This document shows, piece after piece, positions 51,848-59,794 of a stretch of DNA of 64,000 bases. Source of the stretch: Anaeromicrobium sediminis (GTDB taxonomy: Bacteria > Bacillota > Clostridia > Peptostreptococcales > Thermotaleaceae); NCBI RefSeq assembly GCF_002270055.1, contig NZ_NIBG01000005.1, forward strand, positions 18,040 through 82,039, in the 5' to 3' direction. Each line of letters begins with the position of its first letter. Positions within the stretch are counted from its first letter, which is position 1. The notes below the pieces were generated by a model. The model was not told where the DNA came from. It ran no database searches and saw only the letters and a program-made list of their open reading frames with translations. Position numbers and translations under genes: made by a program.

Positions 51848-53356
51848 GTGAATAAAAAAGATAATAAGGTCTTTGTTATATCAGTTATAGTGACTATTTT
51901 AATAGTTGCTTGGGGAATATTTGCCCCAAGCAACTTTGAAATGGCCGCTAAGGGAGCATTTAACTTTCTTGTAGGAAATTTTGGTTGGTTTTATATGATT
52001 TCAATGTTTTCATTTGTTGTATTTGCTATATGGATTGGGTTTAGTAAATATGGGGATATTAAACTGGGTCCAGACGATTCAAAACCAGAATATTCATATG
52101 TATCATGGTTTGCCATGTTATTTAGTGCCGGTATGGGGATCGGACTAGTATTCTGGGGAGTAGCAGAACCACTTAATCATTTCGCAGCACCATTTGGTAT
52201 AGAAGCAGGTACAGCAGCTGCTGCTGACTTTGCCATAAAGAAATCTTTCTTCCACTGGGGTCTTCACCCTTGGGCAAACTATACAGTATTAGCCCTTGCA
52301 TTAGCATATTTCCAATTTAGAAAGAATAAGCCAGGTCTTATAAGTTCAATATTTATTCCACTTATTGGAGAAAAAGGTGTGGAAGGACCTATTGGTAAAA
52401 CAATAGATATACTAGGTATATTTGCTACTGTTGCAGGTGTTGCCACTTCATTAGGATTAGGAACACTACAAATAAACAGTGGACTTAACTACTTATTTGG
52501 AATTCCAGAAAACGCCTTAGTACAGATCATAATCGTTACAGTAGTAACAGTGTTATTTATGATATCTGCTGTAACAGGTCTTGATAAGGGTATAAAAATA
52601 TTATCTAATGCTAACCTTTCATTGGCTGGTATATTAACAATACTTGCTTTAGTAATAGGACCTACTATGATGATTATAAACGCCTTTACTAATGGTATAG
52701 GTCTATACTTAGGTAACTTCATAAGAGATAGTTTCCAGATGGAAGCTTTTAGAGACAATTCATGGTTTGGTGGATGGACAGTATTCTACTGGGCTTGGTG
52801 GATTGCTTGGGCACCATTTGTTGGAACATTCATTGCAAGAATATCTAGAGGTAGAACTATTAAAGAATTCGTTTCTGGAGTATTATTAGTTCCAGCATTA
52901 GGATCTTTCTTATGGTTCTCAGTATTTGGTACTATGGGATTAGACTTAGGAGTTGAAGTAGCTAATGAAGCTATTAAATCTACTTCTACAGCGTTCTTCG
53001 TAGTAATGAGCCATTATCCAATGGGAAGTATTATATCCTTAGTAGCTATAATCTTATTATGTACATTCTTTGTTACTTCTGCAGATTCAGCTACATTCGT
53101 ATTAGGTATGATGTCTTCTAATGGAGACTTAAACCCAACAACTCAAAGAAAAGTAATCTGGGGAATTATTCAATCTGCCCTAGCTTTAGCTTTAATGATT
53201 TCTGGTGGACTTGGAATGTTACAAACTGCATCTATAGCAGCTGCATTCCCATTCATATTCATCATGATAGGTGGTATGATGAGTTTAGTGAAAGCACTTA
53301 AGAACGATGAGGCTATAGTAGGTAGAAAGAATAAAGAAAATAAAAGAGTAGTTTAG
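51848..53356 (+). CDS. BCCT-family betaine/choline/carnitine transporter
   Basis: 502 aa from a GTG after AAAGGAGG, 15 bases after grdI. Twelve helices with family signatures: FSAGMGIGLVFWGVAEPLNHF, the Trp-rich FFHWGLHPWANY and WWIAWAPFVGTFIARISRGRT, and FFVTSADSATFVLGMMSSNG. Na+- or H+-coupled uptake of quaternary amines. Its place in the grd operon suggests it feeds betaine (or sarcosine) to the reductase. Confidence 0.93.
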   Translation: MNKKDNKVFVISVIVTILIVAWGIFAPSNFEMAAKGAFNFLVGNFGWFYMISMFSFVVFAIWIGFSKYGDIKLGPDDSKPEYSYVSWFAMLFSAGMGIGLVFWGVAEPLNHFAAPFGIEAGTAAAADFAIKKSFFHWGLHPWANYTVLALALAYFQFRKNKPGLISSIFIPLIGEKGVEGPIGKTIDILGIFATVAGVATSLGLGTLQINSGLNYLFGIPENALVQIIIVTVVTVLFMISAVTGLDKGIKILSNANLSLAGILTILALVIGPTMMIINAFTNGIGLYLGNFIRDSFQMEAFRDNSWFGGWTVFYWAWWIAWAPFVGTFIARISRGRTIKEFVSGVLLVPALGSFLWFSVFGTMGLDLGVEVANEAIKSTSTAFFVVMSHYPMGSIISLVAIILLCTFFVTSADSATFVLGMMSSNGDLNPTTQRKVIWGIIQSALALALMISGGLGMLQTASIAAAFPFIFIMIGGMMSLVKALKNDEAIVGRKNKENKRVV

Positions 53357-53399
53357 TAAATTTTTAGCACGAGCTAATTAAATAAATATAAAAAAATGG

Positions 53400-53423
53400 G
53401 GGGAATCTTTTATAAGATTCCCC
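53400..53423 (+). terminator. Hairpin after the grd operon
   Basis: GGGGAATCTT pairs perfectly with AAGATTCCCC around TTAT. The T tract is displaced and weak, but position after the last gene supports termination. Confidence 0.65.
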
Positions 53424-53472
53424 TCAGCCCGTTTTAATATATTTATAAAGAGTGGTATATAGCAATATTAGT

Positions 53473-54531
53473 TTAGTTCCAATGAACTATACATTTCTTT
53501 TCATTGCTTTCAAAGGCAAGTTCTATAACCCTTAAGGCATCTCTAGCCTCTTGAGCTCTTACTTTAGGTTCTCTGCCCTCTACTATAGATTCATATACGT
53601 CTCTATAGTATTGTCTATAATCACCATTCTCGCTCGTTACAGTTCCTCTAACATGGATACCATTTGATTCTGTATTAATAGTTCCCCATATGGATTCTGG
53701 TTCAGCACCCCAATTAGGGTCGTCATTAGGAAATTTAAAGGATTTTAAATTTTCTTCTTGAACATCTATCCCATATTTAACAAAGGAGCCATTATTACCT
53801 AATAGTATATATCGAGGTAAATCTTCTCTCACGAGCATGGAAGATTTTAGAGTTACTTTCATTTTATCATAGAATAGGATTATTTCAAAGTTATCTGTAA
53901 CATTACTATTCTTTCTTTGTGATCTTAAATGTGAGAATACACTTTTAGGAAGACCAAATAGATGGAGAGCCTGGTCTATTAAATGGATTCCTAAGTCATA
54001 TAGCATACCATTTCCAGGAGAATCTATCTCTTTCCAAGAGCCCTCTTTTATATAATTTCTAAAGCGATCAAAGTGTGCCTCATATTCTACCAAGTCACCT
54101 AGCATGTTACTTTCTATTACCTTCTTTACAGTCTTATATCCACTATCCCATCTTCTGTTTTGATGAACAGTTAATACTCTATTTTTTTCTTTAGCTAAAG
54201 AAATTAATTCATCAGCTTGCCATGTATGTACAGTAAAGGGTTTTTCCACTACCACATGCTTACCCTGTAATAAAGCTTTTTTAGCTAACTCATAGTGGGA
54301 ATTATTAGGAGTAGCCACCACTATTAAATCTATGTCCTTATCATTAAAAATCATATCCATATCATCTGCGTGATTAGAATTTGGATAATATTTAGATAAT
54401 ACTTCTTTATTAGCTTCACTTCTCGTATAAACAGATTTTAGATTAAAACCATCTATACTAGTTATAATAGGTGCGTGAAACACTCTACCACCTGTACCAA
54501 AACCTATTAATCCTACATTTAATATTTCCAT
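53473..54531 (-). CDS. Gfo/Idh/MocA-family oxidoreductase
   Basis: 352 aa from the ATG at 54531 (AGGGAGG upstream); the longer frame to 54603 has no site. N-terminal Rossmann fold (LNVGLIGFGTGGRVFHAP), VVATPNNSHYELAKKALLQGKHVVVEKPFT with the conserved EKP Lys, and GNGMLYDLGIHLIDQALHLFG with the catalytic His region. Resembles the YvaA/YdgJ-like inositol/sugar oxidoreductase group. Cytoplasmic NAD(P)-dependent sugar or cyclitol oxidation is likely; the substrate is unknown. Convergent with the grd operon. Confidence 0.88.
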   Translation of the reverse strand: MEILNVGLIGFGTGGRVFHAPIITSIDGFNLKSVYTRSEANKEVLSKYYPNSNHADDMDMIFNDKDIDLIVVATPNNSHYELAKKALLQGKHVVVEKPFTVHTWQADELISLAKEKNRVLTVHQNRRWDSGYKTVKKVIESNMLGDLVEYEAHFDRFRNYIKEGSWKEIDSPGNGMLYDLGIHLIDQALHLFGLPKSVFSHLRSQRKNSNVTDNFEIILFYDKMKVTLKSSMLVREDLPRYILLGNNGSFVKYGIDVQEENLKSFKFPNDDPNWGAEPESIWGTINTESNGIHVRGTVTSENGDYRQYYRDVYESIVEGREPKVRAQEARDALRVIELAFESNEKKCIVHWN

Positions 54532-54801
54532 AAATACCTCCCTAAGTATGGTATAGAGATAAATTATATACATTAAAATATCTCTATAAATATTATAAAG
54601 CAACTTAATAAATCATGGAAGCTAGGTTACTAGTATTTTATTATAGACCATAGACTCTCTCAAGTTTAAATGCTCTCATCCTGTTTTCTATTAAAATATA
54701 AAATGGGATATTATTTTATCACTTTTCAGTAATAAAGTATGACAAATAAAAAAACCACAGGAAAATAACCCAATGGTGTATGTTACTTTTGTTCTATCAA
54801 A

Positions 54802-54960
54802 TTACAATTTACCTTCCAGGAACTTCTTCTTTAAGATTACATGCTTTAAATACTCTTCCTCACTTAATAAGCCTTTTTCTTTAAGTTCATCGAACATACT
54901 AATAAGCTTAATACAGAACATCTTTAATTCTGTCTCTATATCATTTAATTCATCACACAT
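54802..54960 (-). CDS. Small SHOCT-like protein, 52 aa
   Basis: ATG at 54960 preceded by GGGGAGG with good spacing. The helical protein has a C-terminal half FDELKEKGLLSEEEYLKHVILKKKFLEG, resembling the short C-terminal (SHOCT) domain: Leu-rich helix, turn with GLLSEEEY, second helix. No membrane segment. Function unknown. It is antisense to a spurious longer frame on the plus strand. Confidence 0.62.
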   Translation of the reverse strand: MCDELNDIETELKMFCIKLISMFDELKEKGLLSEEEYLKHVILKKKFLEGKL

Positions 54961-55322
54961 TATCAAAACCTCCCCAAAAGATATACTAAATTAATAAGCA
55001 GTGTTTGTAATACCATATTAATATATCCCAATACCCACTTAGAATTTTCCTACCAATGTTATAATATTGTGTAAATAATTCCAGAGTCTTTTAGGTATTT
55101 TTATTCATTTAAAGTATACATTATAAAGAGAATAAAAAATGTCGATATATGTAATTTGTATGCAATAAAATTACAATTGTATATAGATTGTTAAAACTTA
55201 CAAAAAAGTATAATTTTTTTCAAAAAATCACATGAAAAAAAATACAAATAATAGTATAATAATTCTTGGCAGTAAAAATTGGTAGAACGTTTAACTGAAA
55301 CAGTTAAGGAAAGGAAAAAAGT
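54960..55322. other. Non-coding gap upstream of the Spo0E-like gene
   Basis: Very AT-rich, no credible gene. A small hairpin TTAACTG-AAA-CAGTTAA sits at about 55290-55306, directly before the AAGGAAAGG site of the Spo0E-like gene, and could modulate its translation. Confidence 0.4.
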
Positions 55323-55496
55323 ATGAGTGATCTACAAAAAATTCAAATGAAAGTAACAGACTTAAGAGATAAGATGCATGAATTAATTGATAAAGAAGAA
55401 AACCTTTTAGCTTCCGAAGTAATACATGTAAGTCAAATGCTTGATAAAGTATTAGATCAATATTATCAAGCCAAAATCAAAAGTAACCTTAACTGA
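55323..55496 (+). CDS. Spo0E-like aspartyl-phosphate phosphatase
   Basis: 57 aa. Two helices with the Spo0E-family signature VIHVSQMLDKVLDQYY (S-Q-x-L-D), preceded by LRDKMHELIDKEENLLASE. Length is right for the family. Spo0E proteins dephosphorylate Spo0A~P and so delay sporulation. The presence of this gene argues for a spore-former. It is too short for common cut-offs. AAGGAAAGG lies upstream. Confidence 0.85.
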   Translation: MSDLQKIQMKVTDLRDKMHELIDKEENLLASEVIHVSQMLDKVLDQYYQAKIKSNLN

Positions 55497-55860
55497 TTAA
55501 TATATAAAGATACAGCCTAACATATAAAGCTCGTGATAAATTAAAAGCTTAATTATGTAACACAATCTAATTTGAGTATCATAGATCAAAAGCACGTGGA
55601 TTAATCTAGGTGTTTTTTTATTGTGCTTTAAAGATTAACTTAGAGGTTAGTTAGTACCTAGGATTATTGTTAAATATATTAAAGATTTCGCAGTATTGTT
55701 CAAGTAGAGATGGAAGTAAGTGCTTATGAACAAAAAATTAGGAAAGATAATGTGGTTAATTGAGGAAGGATAACCTAAGGAATTTATTATCCTTCCTCAT
55801 GAACCACGGGGTTTGTAGAATTCCTAAGGAAGCCATTACTTCCTAGGAGGGCAAACTTTT
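55497..55860. other. Gap with two strong hairpins and a T run
   Basis: No gene supported. Hairpin 1: GAGGAAGGATAA (55762-55773) with a perfect 12-bp complement (55787-55798). Hairpin 2: GTTTG..CAAAC plus CCTA-A-GGAA/TTCCTAGG (55811-55856), followed by T6. The loop of hairpin 1 can pair with the 5' arm of hairpin 2 (10 of 11 bases). Plus-strand terminator or attenuator-like; also 3' of ilvB on the other strand. Confidence 0.5.
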
Positions 55861-57501
55861 TTATCCCTCCATAATGTGGTCTACTGATTGACCTGGAGGT
55901 ATTATTGGATAAGCAAATTGATTGTTATCAATTACACATTCTATTAATATAGGTCCATTGAAATCCTTGTTGGCTTCTAGAACCTCTTGAAGTTCATTAT
56001 TGTTTTCAGTCTTATATGCTTTTATGCCAAAGGCATCACATAGTTTAATATAATCAACATGATCATATAGGGTAGTTTCTGAGAACTTTTTGTCCTGGAA
56101 TAGGTCTTGCCATTGCCGCACCATGCCTAAGCTATGGTTGTTGAATAATATAATCTTTACAGGGAGATTATATTTACTTATAGTTAAAAGTTCTTGAGCA
56201 CACATTCTAAAACTTCCATCACCAGTGAATAATATTACAGTATCATTGGGATTACCAACTTGAGTACCTATGGCAGCTCCTATACCAAATCCCATAGTTC
56301 CAAGGCCTCCACTTGTAATAAATGAATCATCACGTTTAAAACTCCAATGCTGAGCAGTCCATATTTGATGCTGACCTACATCCGTTACTATAAAGGCATC
56401 TTCGTATTGTTTATTTAAACTATCTATAATAAGTTTTGCATTAAATTCCTCTAGTTTTTGTCTAGAACTTTTAAAAGTAGATACCTTGTCTGCCCAACTC
56501 GTATCATATTGTTTATCCACATTATTATAAATATGCTCTAAATTTACTTTTAAATCTCCTGTCACATGAAGATAAGTGTCTAAGTTCTTATCTAATTCGG
56601 TACTGTCTATTTCAAAGTGTACTATCTTTGAATCTGGAGCAAAGAACTTAGGATTTCCTATAACCCTGTCACTAAATCTCATACCTATGGCTAAAAGTAA
56701 ATCACAATTTTTTACTGCCAGATTAGCTTCTTTAGAACCATGCATACCCACAAGACCGTAGGACAGGTCATGATTCCTATCTATAGTACCAAGACCCATT
56801 AAGGTATTTAAAACTGGAATATGAAGTTTCTCAGCTAAATCTACTAAAAGCTTTGATGCACCAGCAGACTTAATTCCTCCTCCAGCTATAATAACAGGTC
56901 TTTCAGCATTTTTTAACAAATCTATAGTCTTATTACAATTATCACAGACTAGATTGTCTATGTCTAAATTCACTTCTAGATTTTTATATTCTGTTTTAGC
57001 TAAAAATACGTCCTTAGGAATATCGATTAAAACAGGTCCTTTACGGCCAGTTGTGGCAACGGACAAAGCTTCCTTAACGGTCTTTTCTAAATCATCTATA
57101 TCCCTAACAAGATAATTTTTCTTAGTTATACCCATAGTAATTCCTGTCACATCAACTTCTTGGAAAGAATCCTTTCCCAGTAAAGCACAGGGAACTTGAC
57201 CTGATAGGACTAATAAAGGTACAGAATCTAAATAAGCATTAGCTATACCCGTTATAGCATTAGTAGCTCCCGGACCTGAAGTAACAATACAAACGCCTAC
57301 CTTTCCTGTGGCACGGCTATATGCATCAGCTCCATGAATGGCACTTTGTTCATGGGCCGTTCTTATATGATTAAAATGATCCGTCTCGTCATATAAAGCA
57401 TCGTATAATGGAATTACAGCTCCTCCAGGATAGCCAAAAAGTGTATCTACCCCTAAATCCTTTAAGGATTGTAAAACTATTTTTGAGCCTGATCTATTCA
57501 T
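55861..57501 (-). CDS. ilvB: Acetolactate synthase, large (catalytic) subunit
   Basis: 546 aa from the ATG at 57501; a GTG nine bases earlier overlaps the weak site. TPP-enzyme layout: catalytic Glu in RTAHEQSAIHGADAYSRATGK, GPGATNAITGIANAYLDSVP, central FAD-binding-type domain (VIIAGGGIKSAGAS), and TPP/Mg motif GDGSFRMCAQELLTISKYNLPVKIILFNN. The biosynthetic form: condenses pyruvate with pyruvate or 2-oxobutyrate in valine/isoleucine synthesis. Downstream of a small ACT gene and an Ile T-box; ilvA is divergent. Confidence 0.93.
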   Translation of the reverse strand: MNRSGSKIVLQSLKDLGVDTLFGYPGGAVIPLYDALYDETDHFNHIRTAHEQSAIHGADAYSRATGKVGVCIVTSGPGATNAITGIANAYLDSVPLLVLSGQVPCALLGKDSFQEVDVTGITMGITKKNYLVRDIDDLEKTVKEALSVATTGRKGPVLIDIPKDVFLAKTEYKNLEVNLDIDNLVCDNCNKTIDLLKNAERPVIIAGGGIKSAGASKLLVDLAEKLHIPVLNTLMGLGTIDRNHDLSYGLVGMHGSKEANLAVKNCDLLLAIGMRFSDRVIGNPKFFAPDSKIVHFEIDSTELDKNLDTYLHVTGDLKVNLEHIYNNVDKQYDTSWADKVSTFKSSRQKLEEFNAKLIIDSLNKQYEDAFIVTDVGQHQIWTAQHWSFKRDDSFITSGGLGTMGFGIGAAIGTQVGNPNDTVILFTGDGSFRMCAQELLTISKYNLPVKIILFNNHSLGMVRQWQDLFQDKKFSETTLYDHVDYIKLCDAFGIKAYKTENNNELQEVLEANKDFNGPILIECVIDNNQFAYPIIPPGQSVDHIMEG

Positions 57502-57516
57502 GAAATTCACCTACTT

Positions 57517-57744
57517 TTAATTAATTTGAATACTGTTTAGCAAACTGTATTTTTTTAAATATAAGGCTGCCTTATCTGCAGTATGTCCCTTAGCTTCGTC
57601 AAAAGTTATTTTAATAGAACTACTTATATCAAATTCCTTTATTTCTAGTTCACTAATATAGAATTCTTTTCTCCTTAAAGATGTTGTTAATTTTATTAAA
57701 TTATCCATACCCTTTTCCATTTCCCCAATAATTGTTCTTTTCAT
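57517..57744 (-). CDS. Short ACT-domain protein, acetolactate synthase regulatory subunit (IlvM-like)
   Basis: 75 aa, AAAGGAG before the ATG, 15 bases upstream of ilvB. The sequence is consistent with one ACT fold (LIKLTTSLRRKEFYISELEIKEFDISSSIKITF), half the size of usual IlvN/IlvH. Its order before ilvB is unusual. It probably binds a branched-chain amino acid and regulates IlvB; the identity is mostly from context. Confidence 0.7.
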   Translation of the reverse strand: MKRTIIGEMEKGMDNLIKLTTSLRRKEFYISELEIKEFDISSSIKITFDEAKGHTADKAALYLKKYSLLNSIQIN

Positions 57745-57834
57745 CTCTCTACTCCTTTCGAATAATTTGAATATTCTGAATTAATAACGTACACAATTAA
57801 CATTTTTAATCTTTAAATGATTTTTGAAAATAAA

Positions 57835-58125
57835 AAAACTCTCGGCTTTACAAACACATAACATTGTATTTGCAGAGACGAAAGTTTTCGTGGTACCACT
57901 CTACTTTATAGATATAAAAATATCTACCTTATATCAGGTCGAAAGTTTCCTTTGAACCCTAGCCATATAACGGTGGCGCCCGTCTTTGTCTACTATTTAA
58001 AAAATTTCGACTTAGAAGCTCAGGAGTGATCATTACATAAATCATCTATGATTAGGCTCTCAGCAATGCCTAAATCTCTGTACATAGTAACAGATTTATC
58101 TTTGTCTCCATCACAGCTTTATGAA
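57835..58125 (-). promoter_or_regulatory. T-box leader, probably isoleucine-specific
   Basis: On the minus strand the leader holds the antiterminator T-box GAGTGGTACCACG (57889-57901), followed by a terminator hairpin ending CGAGAGTTTTTTT (to about 57835). Upstream, GTAATG-ATC-ACTCCTGAGC places ATC (Ile) as specifier at 58028-58030. TGGT pairs with the ACCA end of a tRNA with discriminator A. Uncharged tRNA-Ile would relieve termination of the ACT-ilvB operon. Confidence 0.85.
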
Positions 58126-58158
58126 TATAACATGTGGATTAAAAATTTATTTAAAAGT

Positions 58159-58187
58159 AGTATATAGTTATTTTTCACTTTTGTCAA
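58159..58187 (-). promoter_or_regulatory. Promoter of the T-box/ilvB operon
   Basis: On the minus strand TTGACA (58187-58182), 17 bases, TATACT (58164-58159). The transcript would start near 58152, just before the T-box stem I. Confidence 0.75.
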
Positions 58188-58224
58188 TAATATTTTATAA
58201 TTTTTTGAAAATTTATAAAATGCA

Positions 58225-58253
58225 TTGACAAAGTATTTTAATACTGTTAGAAT
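58225..58253 (+). promoter_or_regulatory. ilvA promoter with palindromic spacer
   Basis: TTGACA (58225-58230), 17 bases, TAGAAT (58248-58253). The spacer contains a perfect palindrome AGTATTTTAATACT (58232-58245), a likely repressor or activator site. It is back-to-back with the ilvB operon promoter. Confidence 0.7.
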
Positions 58254-58312
58254 CAAACTTAAAATTCCCAATAAATTTTTTTTATCTCTCTATAAAATAT
58301 GGAGGGATCATT

Positions 58313-59518
58313 ATGAAAAATCATTTAAAAGAAATAAATTTAGCAAAAGAAAGAATAAAAAATGTAATCAAGAAAACTCCACTTATTTATAGTGACCTTT
58401 TTAGTGAACTGTCATCTAATGAAGTTTACATCAAGCCAGAGAACTTACAAAAGACTGGCGCTTTTAAAATAAGAGGCGCATATAATAAACTATCTCAACT
58501 AAGTGATGAAGAAAAGTCAAATGGTTTAGTTGCATCATCAGCAGGAAACCATGCCCAAGGTGTGGCCTATGCTGCAAAGGAACTGGGTGTTAAAGCAACC
58601 ATAGTTATGCCTAAGAATACTCCTTTTATCAAAGTAGATTCTACAAGGGGTTATGGTGCAGAAGTAGTCCTCCATGGTTCATGTTATGATGAAGCTTATG
58701 AAAAAGCTCTAGAGATAGAAAAAAATAATGGAGCAACTTTCATACATCCATTTAATGATATGGATGTAATATACGGCCAGGGTACAATAGGTCTTGAAAT
58801 ATTAGAAGAACTAGAAGATGCAGATGCTGTATTAGTACCAATTGGTGGTGGAGGATTAATAAGTGGTATAAGTTTAGCCATAAAAAGTATTAACCCAAAT
58901 ATTAGAGTAATAGGTGTAGAACCAGAAGGAGCCACAACCTTAAAGACCTCTCTTATGAATGGTAAAGTCACTGAACTAGATAGGGTTCAAACTATAGCCG
59001 ATGGAGTAGCAGTTAAAAAATGTGGAGACAAAACCTACGATATAATAAAGGATTATGTGGATGATATTATAACTGTATCTGATTATGAACTTATGAAGGC
59101 CTTTTTAAAATTACTTGAAAAGCATAAATTAGTTTGTGAGCATGCAGGAGTATTAACACTAGCTGCAACTACAAAATTAAATTTTTATAATAAAAAAGTG
59201 GTATCAGTTGTGAGTGGTGGGAATATAGATGTAGTAACAATATCTTCAATGATAAATAATGGTTTAGTATCTTCAGGAAGATTATTCTGTTTCTCAGCAG
59301 AAATGCCTGATGTTCCTGGAGAGTTATTAAAAATATCAGAAGTACTAAAGGACTTAAATGCAAATGTAATCAAGCTTGAACACAATCAGTTTAAAGCTTT
59401 AAATAGAATTCATAATGTGGTTTTAGAAGTTACAGTGGAAACACATGGATATGATCATATTGAAAAAATTAAGAATAAACTTAATGAAGTTGGATATGAT
59501 ATAAAACAAATATATTAA
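58313..59518 (+). CDS. ilvA: Threonine ammonia-lyase (threonine dehydratase)
   Basis: 401 aa, GGAGG upstream. PLP Lys in TGAFKIRGAYNKL, SSAGNHAQGVAYAA, the phosphate-binding GGGGLISGIS, and a C-terminal single ACT-like domain (residues about 325-401, EMPDVPGELLKISEVLKDLNANV). Deaminates threonine to 2-oxobutyrate. Length and single ACT resemble the short catabolic/TdcB-like type, but position opposite the T-box-ilvB operon supports a role in isoleucine synthesis. Confidence 0.9.
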   Translation: MKNHLKEINLAKERIKNVIKKTPLIYSDLFSELSSNEVYIKPENLQKTGAFKIRGAYNKLSQLSDEEKSNGLVASSAGNHAQGVAYAAKELGVKATIVMPKNTPFIKVDSTRGYGAEVVLHGSCYDEAYEKALEIEKNNGATFIHPFNDMDVIYGQGTIGLEILEELEDADAVLVPIGGGGLISGISLAIKSINPNIRVIGVEPEGATTLKTSLMNGKVTELDRVQTIADGVAVKKCGDKTYDIIKDYVDDIITVSDYELMKAFLKLLEKHKLVCEHAGVLTLAATTKLNFYNKKVVSVVSGGNIDVVTISSMINNGLVSSGRLFCFSAEMPDVPGELLKISEVLKDLNANVIKLEHNQFKALNRIHNVVLEVTVETHGYDHIEKIKNKLNEVGYDIKQIY

Positions 59519-59537
59519 GAGGATAGGAGAAAATAAA

Positions 59538-59700
59538 ATGAAAACTATTAGAGATATGGCAAAGAAATTTTATACTTATTTTTATTTTAGAAACTGGAGC
59601 TTTTATTTTAGCGCTAGTTATTTCTGTTGCCAAAAATTTAAAAAATTTATCTCTGATGGGTTATCCTACAAAATTATGTATGAGTATAGTTAAAAGTTAA
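59538..59700 (+). pseudogene. Frameshifted small membrane protein gene
   Basis: ATG at 59538 after AGGAG. The uninterrupted frame gives 51 residues of odd Tyr/Phe/Cys-rich composition ending at 59693. Dropping one T in the TTTT run at about 59568-59571 instead gives MKTIRDMAKK then FILIFILETGAFILALVIS, a clean membrane helix, and a soluble tail to TAA at 59700 (53 aa). Likely a one-base indel or a slippery site. No family recognised. Confidence 0.5.
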
Positions 59701-59730
59701 ACAAGACTATATTAAATAAGTTTTCAATAC

Positions 59731-59760
59731 ATAAGGCTCATTATTGGGCCTTATTTTTTT
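59731..59760 (+). terminator. Terminator before aroF
   Basis: ATAAGGC pairs with GCCTTAT (59748-59754), followed by T6. Separates the ilvA transcript from the aromatic operon. Confidence 0.8.
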
Positions 59761-59794
59761 ATACCCAAAAAACAAATTATGAGGAGGAATAAGC

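Noticed and set aside
54773-54994. 73-aa plus-strand frame in the oxidoreductase-Spo0E gap
   Set aside because: It is the antisense shadow of the 52-aa SHOCT-like gene, which has a strong ribosome binding site.
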